A DNA stretch of 6,963 nucleotides from positions 1-6,963 of the forward strand of contig JAQTRB010000080.1 of NCBI GenBank assembly GCA_028712015.1. Direction: 5' to 3'. A program made the position numbers and the translations under genes. This document shows positions 1 to 6,787 of the stretch, in pieces. Each line of letters opens with the position of its first letter. Position 1 is the first letter of the stretch. This DNA comes from Syntrophales bacterium (GTDB lineage Bacteria; Desulfobacterota; Syntrophia; Syntrophales; UBA5619). The notes beneath the pieces are model-generated. The model did not search any database. It was not told where the DNA came from and worked only from the letters and a program-made list of their open reading frames with translations.

Positions 1-387
1 AGGCAGAAATGGCACGCCCGGAACTTCGTCGACATCGTGACGCTGACGCTCCAAACCTACCGGGCGGGGATCTCGCCGGCGAACCTGGCCGAGCGGATGA
101 TGACCTTCGCCGAGGAGCGGGGGTTCGCCGAATACATGGTCCCCGGCTTCGAGCACGGAATCGGCATGACGGGGGACGAATGGCGGATCGGGATGAACGA
201 CGGCCCCTTCCCGTTCTGGACGAACCCCGACCATGTCTACCGGGAAAACGAGCTGATCATCTGCGCGATGCAGTACGCCTGCCCGGACGAGAACATCGGC
301 TTTCGGTATGAGAATCCCGTCCTGATCCGCAAGAGGGACTGCGAGCCCCTCTCCCGCTATCCGCTCGGCGTGGAGGAGATCGGTTGA
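1..387 (+). CDS. M24 family (Xaa-Pro aminopeptidase/creatinase-like) protein, C-terminal part
   Basis: The frame is open from the first base of the window and stops with TGA at 385-387, so only the last 128 residues are present; the true start lies upstream. It resembles the end of the M24 'pita-bread' fold, whose members mostly remove N-terminal residues from peptides using two metal ions, while some (creatinase) hydrolyse other small molecules. The best landmark is EHGIGM at window residues 51-56, matching the family GHGIG motif, with His52 in the position of a metal ligand. FRYEN at 101-105 matches the terminal R-x-E element, with Glu104 the last metal ligand. Two family residues look changed: Asp59 stands where many members have the second His, and the segment that should carry a ligand Glu reads CAMQY (88-92). 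The family fold is fairly clear. The substrate cannot be told, and the altered residues make a plain aminopeptidase uncertain. No clear intrinsic terminator follows the stop. Confidence 0.8.
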   Translation, partial: RQKWHARNFVDIVTLTLQTYRAGISPANLAERMMTFAEERGFAEYMVPGFEHGIGMTGDEWRIGMNDGPFPFWTNPDHVYRENELIICAMQYACPDENIGFRYENPVLIRKRDCEPLSRYPLGVEEIG

Positions 388-597
388 GGTCAGCCGCCGG
401 TCCGTCGCGGCGATGCGGCATCCTCCGAACCCTGGACCGGAATCGTTGATGTATTTTCTCTTGGACTGTGCTATGAAGCGCCGCCTGTTTCGCGCCGTGG
501 AGGCGACGACGGGCCGTCCGCGGCCGATCAATCGCCGCCGCGGGGATACGAAGGGAGCCGTCCGGGACGCATGCGCCCGGGTGAACGGCGAAAGGAC

Positions 598-603
598 GGA
601 AAG
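598..603 (+). promoter_or_regulatory. Ribosome binding site of the YqaA-type gene
   Basis: The purine-rich GGAAAG lies 8 bases before the ATG at 612 and supports that start. A second purine run, AAGGA at 592-596, is too far away (15 bases) to be the preferred site. Confidence 0.5.
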
Positions 604-611
604 AAACCGGG

Positions 612-1226
612 ATGAGATGGATTAGGCGGCTTTACGACTGGGTTCTCCACTGGGCCGAAACCCCCTATGGGGCGCCAGCCCTTTTCATTCTCGCCTTTGC
701 GGAGTCGTCCTTCTTTCCCGTACCGCCCGACGCGCTGCTCATCGCGCTGGTCCTGGGGGCGCCGTCCAAGGCCTTCCGGCTGGCCCTGACCTGCACGGCC
801 GCCTCCGTTCTGGGGGCCTGCCTCGGCTATGCCATCGGCTACTTCGTCTGGTGGTCGGCGCCGGAAACCTTTTCTCCCGTGGCCTTGTTTTTCTTCTCCC
901 ACATTCCCGGCTTTTCCGTGGATCTGTTCCATCGGATCCAGGGTCTGTTCGAACAGTGGAACTTCTGGATCATCTTCACGGCGGGCTTCACGCCGATCCC
1001 GTACAAGGTTTTCACCGTTTCCGGCGGGGCCTTCGCTGTGAACCTGCCCATGTTCCTGATCGCCTCGATCGTCAGCCGCGGTGCGCGATTCTTTCTCGTC
1101 GCGCTGCTCATCTGGAAATTCGGGGGACCCATCCGGGACTTCATCGACCGTTATTTCAACTGGCTGGCCATCCTTTTTACGGTGCTCCTCATCGGCGGCT
1201 TTGCGGTCATCAAGTACGTCCTGTGA
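612..1226 (+). CDS. YqaA-type DedA/VTT-superfamily inner-membrane protein
   Basis: A complete 204-residue membrane protein of the DedA (SNARE-associated, VTT) superfamily, YqaA/COG1238 type. DedA-superfamily proteins move or scramble lipids across the cytoplasmic membrane; some recycle undecaprenyl phosphate or translocate phosphatidylethanolamine. The role of the YqaA branch is not settled. Diagnostic segments are ESSFFPVPPDALL (31-43), with acidic and proline residues in the first re-entrant loop; the second re-entrant segment GFTPIPYKVFTVSGG (125-139); and SRGARFF (155-161), a conserved arginine motif. Hydrophobic stretches lie near 21-50, 57-80, 117-141, 145-168 and 184-203, and about 200 residues is normal for the family. 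The first ATG is preceded by GGAAAG at a suitable distance. The gene stands 224 bases after the M24 gene and 178 bases before the helicase gene, which has its own promoter, so shared transcription is not evident. Family assignment is firm; the transported lipid is unknown. Confidence 0.9.
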   Translation: MRWIRRLYDWVLHWAETPYGAPALFILAFAESSFFPVPPDALLIALVLGAPSKAFRLALTCTAASVLGACLGYAIGYFVWWSAPETFSPVALFFFSHIPGFSVDLFHRIQGLFEQWNFWIIFTAGFTPIPYKVFTVSGGAFAVNLPMFLIASIVSRGARFFLVALLIWKFGGPIRDFIDRYFNWLAILFTVLLIGGFAVIKYVL

Positions 1227-1350
1227 GCCTTGCCCGCGAGGGTGGGTGAAATCCCCGGTCGGCAGAACGGACCGAATGTCGGGCCGTTGCGGGATTGGTT
1301 CCGGCCGCTGTGGGCAGAGGATACCCTGATACGGCAGGGAGGCCATGTTC

Positions 1351-1398
1351 GTCAATCGTCACAATACAATTGTCAATCACCCCAAAAAAGTGTAAATT
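1351..1398 (+). promoter_or_regulatory. Sigma-70-like promoter and repeat-rich operator region of the mrfA-like gene
   Basis: TTGTCA at 1370-1375 (5 of 6 to the -35 consensus) and TAAATT at 1393-1398 (4 of 6 to the -10) are separated by 17 bases, the optimal spacing. The region is much more AT-rich than its surroundings. Transcription would begin about 1404-1407, on or next to the ATG at 1405. GTCAATC occurs twice, at 1351-1357 and 1372-1378, 21 bases apart (two helical turns). The dyad ACAAT-ACA-ATTGT (1361-1373) overlaps the -35 box, so a repressor or activator could bind here. A second -10-like hexamer, TACAAT (1365-1370), has no matching -35 box. The promoter is inferred by eye; the repeats are seen directly. 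Confidence 0.6.
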
Positions 1399-1404
1399 CC
1401 GTCC

Positions 1405-3768
1405 ATGGCGAAATTGACCCTGGAGGAGTGGCTCACGAGGGCCGAAAAGGACCGGCGGTTCATGGAGAACGTCCGGGCGATCCGCAGGATTCCGGCCCGT
1501 CCCGGCGTCTTCGTGCCTCACCCGGCATGGGTCCATCCCTCCCTGAAGGGCGTGCTTGCGGCCCGGGGAATCGGTCAGCTCTACAGCCACCAGGCGAAGG
1601 CCGTGGATCTGATCCGGCAGGGGCAAAGCGTCGTCCTGGTCACCCCGACGGCGAGCGGCAAGACCCTGTGCTACAACCTGCCGGTCCTGCAGAAAATCCT
1701 CGAAGAGCCCGAAACGCGCGCCCTCTACCTTTTCCCGACGAAGGCCCTTGCCCAGGACCAGATGCACGAGGTCCACGGCCTGATCGGCGAGATGAAGGCC
1801 GACATCCGGACCTATACCTACGACGGGGACACCCCGGCCGACGCCCGGCAGGCGATCCGCCGGCAGGGCCATGTCGTCGTCACGAATCCCGACATGCTCC
1901 ACGCCGGCATCCTTCCCCACCACACAAAATGGCAGAAGCTCTTCGCGAATCTCCGGTACGTGGTGATCGACGAGCTCCATGTCTACCGCGGCGTCTTCGG
2001 CTCCCACCTGACAAACGTGCTGCGGCGCCTGGTCCGGATCTGCCGCTTCTACGGCCGGGATCCCATTTTCATCTGCTGTTCCGCAACGGTCGCCAATCCA
2101 AAAGAGCACGCGGAGCGGCTCCTGGAGCGCCCCATGGCGCTCATCGACGAGAGCGGGGCGTCGACCGCGGGCAAAACCTTCATCCTCTACAATCCGCCCA
2201 TCGTCAACCGGGAACTCGGCATCCGCCAATCCGCGCTGACGCCGGTTCGGAAGATGGCCGCGGAATTGATCGAGAACGGCATCCAGACGATCGTCTTCGC
2301 CACCAGCCGCCTGAACGTCGAGGTGCTGACGAAGTACCTCAAGGACCGGTTCGCGAAGGGGAAACCGGTGGACACCCAGTTCGTCACGGGCTATCGTGGG
2401 GGATACCTGCCGAACCTGCGCCGCCGGATCGAGGCGGGTCTGCGCCGCCGCGATGTCATGGGGGTCGTCACGACCAACGCACTGGAGCTGGGGATCGACA
2501 TCGGCGACCTGGAGGCGGCCATCCTCTGCGGCTACCCCGGTTCGATCGCCAGCACCTGGCAGCAGGCCGGGCGGGCCGGACGGCGCACGGGCCGGAGCCT
2601 CGCCCTGCTCATCGCCCGCAGCTCGCCGCTGGACCAGTTTATCGTCGAGAATCCCGACTACTTCTTCTCCCGCTCCCCGGAGTTCTGCCGGGTCAATCCG
2701 GACAACCTGCTGATCCTGCTCCACCACATCAAGAGCGCCGCTTTCGAGCTGCCCTTCGAGAAGGGGGAGCGCTTCGGCGGGGAGAACCTGGAAGAGCTGC
2801 TCGGCTATCTCGAGGAGAAGGGGGTGCTCCATCGCGTCGGCGCCCGCTGGCACTGGTCGGCGGAGAGCTACCCCGCCGACGAGGTGAGTCTCCGGAGCAT
2901 CAATCCGGAGAATGTCGTGATCGTCGACACGACGGACGCCGGGAACCACCGGGTCATCGCCGAGGTGGACTGGGACAGCGCCTTCACCACCGCCCACACC
3001 GACGCGATCTACATGATGGAGTCCCAGCAGTATTATGTGGACAAGCTCGATCTGGAGCGCAAGACGGCCTTTGTCCGCAAGGTCGAGGTGGACTACTACA
3101 CCGACGCGATGACCTACACCAACGTCCGGGTCATCGACGATTTCGCGAAGCGGCCGGGAAACAGGATCCTCGTCGAGCACGGCGAGGTCCAGGTGGTACG
3201 CAAGGTCGTGGGGTACAAGAAGATCAAGTTTTACACCTCGGAGAACCTGGGCTACGGCGATGTGAACCTGCCGGAGAAGGACATGCACACCACGAGCTAC
3301 TGGTTCACGATCCCGCGAGACCGTCTCGCCGCCCTCGCCTTCAATCAGGAGGATGTCATCGACGGCCTGTCGGGACTCTCCTACGCCCTCCACCACCTGG
3401 CCGCCATGATGCTGATGGCGGATCTCCACGACATCGACCGGGCCATCGGGGACAAGAGCGGCGAGTGGTTCGTCCGGAAGGACCGGAACTGGCGGACGAT
3501 CACGGCGACGCCCGGCCGGGAGGAGGGGTCGCCCCCCACGATGGACGCGTTCGATCCGACGATCTTCCTCTTCGACGCCTATCCGGGGGGAATCGGCTTT
3601 TCGGACCTGCTCTTCGAACGCCACGACGCGTTGATCGCCTCGGCGCTGCAGCTCATCCGCGCCTGCCCCTGCGTCTGCGGCTGCCCCTCCTGCGTCGGTC
3701 CGACGCTGGAGGTGGGCCCCCGGGCGAAGGAAGCGGCCCTGGCAATCCTGGGCCTCCTCCGGCCATAG
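1405..3768 (+). CDS. mrfA: MrfA/YprA-like DEAH-type DNA repair helicase with DUF1998 domain
   Basis: A 787-residue superfamily 2 helicase of the YprA/MrfA type (COG1205), close to the roughly 750 residues of the Bacillus protein. In B. subtilis MrfA is an ATP-driven 3'-to-5' DNA helicase that works with MrfB to repair mitomycin C damage. All helicase motifs are visible: LYSHQ (Gln63), TPTASGKT (80-87, Walker A), FPTKALAQDQ (110-119), DELH (189-192, Walker B), SAT (226-228), VFATSR (297-302), TTNALELGIDIG (356-367) and QQAGRAGRR (386-394, arginine fingers). A central region near 440-630 carries the family segment ADEVSLRSI (491-499). The C-terminal DUF1998 domain has DAYPGGIGF (724-732) and a cysteine cluster with Cys754, 756, 758, 760 and 763; four cysteines bind zinc in this family. 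TAA at 1393-1395 closes the frame upstream, making ATG 1405 the first usable ATG. It has no Shine-Dalgarno sequence and probably sits at the transcript's 5' end. The mrfB-like partner begins 108 bases downstream. DrmA and other DUF1998 helicases are more distant alternatives, unlikely given this partner. Confidence 0.92.
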   Translation: MAKLTLEEWLTRAEKDRRFMENVRAIRRIPARPGVFVPHPAWVHPSLKGVLAARGIGQLYSHQAKAVDLIRQGQSVVLVTPTASGKTLCYNLPVLQKILEEPETRALYLFPTKALAQDQMHEVHGLIGEMKADIRTYTYDGDTPADARQAIRRQGHVVVTNPDMLHAGILPHHTKWQKLFANLRYVVIDELHVYRGVFGSHLTNVLRRLVRICRFYGRDPIFICCSATVANPKEHAERLLERPMALIDESGASTAGKTFILYNPPIVNRELGIRQSALTPVRKMAAELIENGIQTIVFATSRLNVEVLTKYLKDRFAKGKPVDTQFVTGYRGGYLPNLRRRIEAGLRRRDVMGVVTTNALELGIDIGDLEAAILCGYPGSIASTWQQAGRAGRRTGRSLALLIARSSPLDQFIVENPDYFFSRSPEFCRVNPDNLLILLHHIKSAAFELPFEKGERFGGENLEELLGYLEEKGVLHRVGARWHWSAESYPADEVSLRSINPENVVIVDTTDAGNHRVIAEVDWDSAFTTAHTDAIYMMESQQYYVDKLDLERKTAFVRKVEVDYYTDAMTYTNVRVIDDFAKRPGNRILVEHGEVQVVRKVVGYKKIKFYTSENLGYGDVNLPEKDMHTTSYWFTIPRDRLAALAFNQEDVIDGLSGLSYALHHLAAMMLMADLHDIDRAIGDKSGEWFVRKDRNWRTITATPGREEGSPPTMDAFDPTIFLFDAYPGGIGFSDLLFERHDALIASALQLIRACPCVCGCPSCVGPTLEVGPRAKEAALAILGLLRP

Positions 3769-3801
3769 GAAAACGGTTTCCCGGTCGGTCTCTGTTCCCA
3801 A

Positions 3802-3824
3802 CGGCGGACGGCTGATATCCGCCG
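3802..3824 (+). other. Intercistronic hairpin between the mrfA- and mrfB-like genes
   Basis: CGGCGGA at 3802-3808 and TCCGCCG at 3818-3824 form a perfect 7-bp GC-rich stem around a 9-base loop. No T-run follows, so it is not a standard intrinsic terminator. It could protect the end of the upstream mRNA segment or weaken read-through into the exonuclease gene. A weaker 5-bp stem, GGAAA/TTTCC at 3768-3781, directly follows the helicase stop codon. The pairing is seen; the function is inferred. Confidence 0.4.
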
Positions 3825-3867
3825 GAAGCGAACGGAGCATTGCACCGTTTGATCTCCCGATTCGTAC

Positions 3868-3872
3868 AGGAG
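3868..3872 (+). promoter_or_regulatory. Ribosome binding site of the mrfB-like gene
   Basis: AGGAG lies 4 bases before the ATG at 3877. The spacing is slightly short but usable, and the match fixes this start. It contrasts with the helicase gene, which has no such site. Confidence 0.65.
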
Positions 3873-3876
3873 CCCC

Positions 3877-5196
3877 ATGGACACCAGGGATCGTCTGCAA
3901 CGCCTGACCGGCGAAAAGAAATTGGAAAGCGGAACGGCACGAACCGGCGAAGGCTCGCGGGCGGAGGAGCTCCGCGCGTTGCGGGAGCGGATCAACGCCA
4001 TTCTCTCCCGGCGGCCGGATAACCGGCGGATGACGGCGGCTGCGTCCGGGCGGGGCCGCGGCGTCCCGCTGGAAGAGCTGGTTCCGGGAGAGGAGACGGT
4101 CAACGAGGAGGGAACCTTTTTCTGCACGCATCACATCGCGTCGGGTTCCTCCCGGCACGGCGATCGGTGCATCCGGGATCTCGCGCCGCTCGACATGGGC
4201 CGGCTGGCCGTTTTGGCCAATGATCCCGCCCTGCGGGATCTGGAATACCGGCAGGCCCTCTTTCTCGACACGGAAACGACGGGGCTGGCCGGCGGCACGG
4301 GAACGGTCGCCTTTCTCATCGGCCTGGGGTGGTTCGACGGAGACCGTTTCGTCACGCGGCAGCTTTTCGCCCGGGATTTCGCCGAGGAGAGGGCGACGCT
4401 GCAGTCGCTTCGCGATCTGCTCCGGGGAAGAGCCTTCCTCGTGAGCTTCAACGGCAAGGCCTTCGACGCCGGCCTGCTCGCCACGCGCTTCGTCATGAAC
4501 CGCCTGCCGAATCCGCTCGCCGGTCTTCCCCACCTCGATCTCCTCCATCCCGCCCGCCGCCTGTTGAGCCATCGGCTCGCCGACCGGCGTCTGGGCGCGC
4601 TGGAGGCGTCGATCCTCGGATTCGAACGGGAAGGGGACATCCCCGGCAGCGAAATCCCCCGGCGCTACTTCGACTGGCTCCGGCGGCGCGACGGCCGGCT
4701 GATGGCCGACGTCTTTTCGCACAACCGCCTGGACATCCTGTCGCTCGCGGCCCTGGCCGCCCGCCTGGCGGAGCTGATCGATCCGCTGGCCGAAGCCTCG
4801 CGGCGTCATCCCGGGGATCTCCTCGCCGCCGCGCGGCTTTTTCTGGCCCGCGATTGCCCGGGCGAGGCCATCCGTCTGCTCGATCCCCTGACCGGGTGCG
4901 GCTGCCCGGAAACGGCGCGCGAGGCGGGCCGGGAGCTTTCCCTTCTCTACAAGCGCCGGAACCAATGGCCGGAAGCGGTGACGATCTGGGAGGAGATGGT
5001 CCGAAGAGAGACGGAGAACCTCTTCGCGCTGGTGGAACTGGCCAAGTGGTGCGAACACCGGCGGCGGGATTTCCGACGGGCGCTGACGCTGACGATGCGC
5101 GCCTGCGCCTGTGCCGGCCGATTGTCGCCGGAGGAGCTTCCCGATCTTGCCCGCCGCCGGGACCGCCTGGAGCGGAAGCTGGTCCCTTCTTCCTGA
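3877..5196 (+). CDS. mrfB: MrfB/YprB-like DEDDh 3'-5' exonuclease with TPR repeats
   Basis: A 439-residue protein of the YprB type (COG3359, RNase H-like plus TPR), slightly longer than the Bacillus protein of a little over 400. MrfB is the exonuclease partner of MrfA in mitomycin C lesion repair, acting on DNA in the cytoplasm. After a charged N-terminal segment comes the family element GEETVN (71-76) and an HGD at 94-96. The nuclease core follows with all five DnaQ-type residues: LDTETTGL gives Asp131 and Glu133, FNGKAFD gives Asp197, and HNRLD gives His282 and Asp286, a DEDDh arrangement. HLDLLHPARR (219-228) is another YprB hallmark. From about 314 to 420 are helical repeats typical of TPRs, for example near 350-378, likely for protein contact. 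Its place 108 bases after the mrfA-like gene, in the same orientation and with its own AGGAG site, suggests an operon with a hairpin in the gap. The family call is firm and activity is likely from the intact residues. Confidence 0.92.
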   Translation: MDTRDRLQRLTGEKKLESGTARTGEGSRAEELRALRERINAILSRRPDNRRMTAAASGRGRGVPLEELVPGEETVNEEGTFFCTHHIASGSSRHGDRCIRDLAPLDMGRLAVLANDPALRDLEYRQALFLDTETTGLAGGTGTVAFLIGLGWFDGDRFVTRQLFARDFAEERATLQSLRDLLRGRAFLVSFNGKAFDAGLLATRFVMNRLPNPLAGLPHLDLLHPARRLLSHRLADRRLGALEASILGFEREGDIPGSEIPRRYFDWLRRRDGRLMADVFSHNRLDILSLAALAARLAELIDPLAEASRRHPGDLLAAARLFLARDCPGEAIRLLDPLTGCGCPETAREAGRELSLLYKRRNQWPEAVTIWEEMVRRETENLFALVELAKWCEHRRRDFRRALTLTMRACACAGRLSPEELPDLARRRDRLERKLVPSS

Positions 5197-5240
5197 CACA
5201 CCCGGCCATTCCCCCGACACGCCCGCTCCAAAGAATCAAG

Positions 5241-5280
5241 AGATGATCTCAAATCATAAACGGCATCGATGATTTGCATC
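5241..5280. terminator. Possible terminator region between convergent genes
   Basis: The 82-base gap between the convergent mrfB-like and transporter genes contains an AT-rich palindromic cluster. CAAATCAT (5250-5257) pairs with ATGATTTG (5269-5276) across 11 bases, and ATGAT (5243-5247) can pair alternatively with ATCAT (5253-5257). The stem is AT-rich with no clean T-tract on either strand, so it is not a canonical intrinsic terminator. Its place between two gene ends is the main argument. Confidence 0.3.
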
Positions 5281-6736
5281 ACCCGCGAGAGATGAGGCGA
5301 AGCGGTTCGCCAACGGCCGTCCACCAGGGCAGCGCGACGAACATCACCACGAGATACGCAACGAAGGTCATCCACAATCCGAAAAAGAAGATCTCCGCGG
5401 CCGTCAGATGACCCCGTTCATAAACGACCAGGGACGAGGCGCTCTGCGCCGGGTAGTACAGGACCGCGTCGCCGGCGATCATCACCGCAAGACCGCAGAT
5501 GACGGGATTTAGCCCCGTGGCCGCGCCGATCGACATCGCGATCGGGATGGTCGTCGCCAGAAAGCCGGTGATGTTGGGGATGAGCAGACGGACCGGTGCG
5601 GCGGCCAGCAGCAGCGCAATCACGACCAGGACGGGTTGCTGCGAAAAGGCCGGCATGCCGCGGACGATGATCTCCGCAATCCAGGCGCTGGCGCCGCTGC
5701 TGCCCAGCGCGCGGGCCAGCGACAGCGAGGAGGCGAGCACGAAGAAGTTCGCCCAGCCGAAACCCTTCTCGAATTCCTTCCAGGTGAGCACCCCGATGCC
5801 CGGCGTCAGCAGGCAGGCCCAGGCGAGAATCGCCGGCAGGGCCGGATTCCAGTGATGCCACGCATCCGTGAGCCACAGCAGGGACGCCCCGATCGTGATC
5901 GCGAGCGTCCGGATCTCCTTTCCGGACAGGGGTTTCGGCTCGGCGGCCGGCAGCGGGGACAGCGGCGTGTCGAACCCCTTGCGGTACAGCAGGCAAATCA
6001 GCGCGGCGCCGAGAGCGAGCAGGACCGCGTAGGGCACGCACATGAGCATAAGCCACCGGCCCCAGGAAATCCCGCCGATCAGGGATGCGGCCAGTACCGG
6101 AGTGATTCCTCCCGTCAGCAGAACGGTGGAGGCGAGCCGGTTGATGGAGTTGAGCGCCAGCATGATTGCCTTGGCAAGAGGAGCGCCCCGCGGCACATGG
6201 CCCAGATCCAGCGCCTGTTCATAGACGAAGACGAGGATACCCGTGCGGGTCGTCGCCGAGGGAAGCAGAAACGTCAGCAGCGGGAAGGAAAGCAGCATTT
6301 GCAGGTAAAGGGCCCGCGAGCTCCCTTGGCAGCGCCGGAGAAAGAAACGCGCCACCCGCTCGGCCAGACCGCTTTTGAGGACCGCCAGGCCGATGGTCAG
6401 CACACCGATGAGAAAATAGGCCACCGGTTCGGCAAACCCGACCAGCGCTTCCGGGAACCCCGGCACGCCCCCGGAGAGCACGAGCGCGATGACCAACAGG
6501 ATCCCGGTCACCGCCGCCGGAATCGCATCGGTGCACCACAGGCCGATCGCCATGAGGGCCACGGCCAGCACGCGCTGTCCCGCCATGGAGAGGCCGACAG
6601 GCGCCGGTAGGGACATCAGGACCACCGACAATCCCACCATGAAAACGGTGATCCAAAGCGATCGCCACTCCCCCTTCGCGGCTTCGATCGTCCTCTTTCC
6701 AGCTGAATGATCTGCGTCTCTTCGTGTCGGTTCCAT
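5279..6736 (-). CDS. DASS/SLC13-family divalent anion:cation symporter
   Basis: A complete 485-residue inner-membrane carrier resembling the divalent anion:sodium symporter family (DASS, SLC13; relatives include CitT, TtdT and VcINDY), which imports or exchanges di- and tricarboxylates or sulfate. It is strongly hydrophobic from residue 27 onward, with about a dozen segments, in two halves split by a polar linker near 252-275, as expected for the duplicated fold. The N-terminal half has LPSATTRTG (158-166) where CitT-like carriers have a PSNTAR-type motif. The C-terminal half has IPNITGFLATTIPI (386-399), LPWW near the end, and a long terminal helix. In the classical family both ion-binding loops read SNT; here they are S-A-T and P-N-I-T, so specificity is open. 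The first 26 residues are polar and cytoplasmic by inference. TGA closes the frame upstream, making ATG 6736 the only ATG before the first membrane helix, though no good Shine-Dalgarno precedes it. The substrate is unknown; another ion-transporter-superfamily member is the alternative. Confidence 0.8.
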   Translation of the reverse strand: MEPTRRDADHSAGKRTIEAAKGEWRSLWITVFMVGLSVVLMSLPAPVGLSMAGQRVLAVALMAIGLWCTDAIPAAVTGILLVIALVLSGGVPGFPEALVGFAEPVAYFLIGVLTIGLAVLKSGLAERVARFFLRRCQGSSRALYLQMLLSFPLLTFLLPSATTRTGILVFVYEQALDLGHVPRGAPLAKAIMLALNSINRLASTVLLTGGITPVLAASLIGGISWGRWLMLMCVPYAVLLALGAALICLLYRKGFDTPLSPLPAAEPKPLSGKEIRTLAITIGASLLWLTDAWHHWNPALPAILAWACLLTPGIGVLTWKEFEKGFGWANFFVLASSLSLARALGSSGASAWIAEIIVRGMPAFSQQPVLVVIALLLAAAPVRLLIPNITGFLATTIPIAMSIGAATGLNPVICGLAVMIAGDAVLYYPAQSASSLVVYERGHLTAAEIFFFGLWMTFVAYLVVMFVALPWWTAVGEPLRLISRG

Positions 6737-6787
6737 GGTCGCTGCGGTAAGGGTCCCGGTTCGGATCGTGCGTCATTGAAGAAGCCT

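Noticed and set aside
393..411. GCCGC/GCGGC stem after the M24 gene as a terminator
   Set aside because: It has only 5 base pairs, a 9-base loop and no T-run; such stems are common by chance in GC-rich DNA.
446..474. TTGATG-17-TGCTAT as a promoter for the YqaA-type gene
   Set aside because: It matches only 4 of 6 and 3 of 6 bases. It lies in a slightly AT-richer patch and could be real but is too weak to annotate.
413..625. A possible 70-residue gene between the M24 and YqaA-type genes
   Set aside because: It has no ribosome site, an unconvincing basic composition and no recognisable family, and it overlaps the start of the YqaA-type gene.
1256..1306. Short stems (CGGTC/GACCG and GGCCG/CGGCC) after the YqaA-type gene as a terminator
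   Set aside because: Both are 5-bp stems with large loops and no following T-run.
1230..3815. An 861-residue plus-strand frame overlapping the helicase
   Set aside because: The product is dominated by Arg, Gly and Pro with no conserved motif, while the overlapping frame carries every helicase motif. It is an offset-frame artefact of GC-rich coding.
3840..3868. TTGCAC followed 17 bases later by CGTACA as a promoter for the mrfB-like gene
   Set aside because: The -10 match is poor, and a start there would remove the AGGAG ribosome site from the mRNA.
1210..5220. A 1336-residue open frame on the minus strand antisense to both repair genes
   Set aside because: Its codons are exact complements of the codons of the two plus-strand genes, which share one frame. 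GC-rich genes rarely use TTA, CTA or TCA, so the opposite frame lacks stops by default. The translation has no recognisable domain.
5636..6610. A 324-residue plus-strand frame opposite the transporter
   Set aside because: It is a hydrophilic Arg/Gln/Gly-rich complement of a membrane-protein gene with no recognisable domain or start signal.
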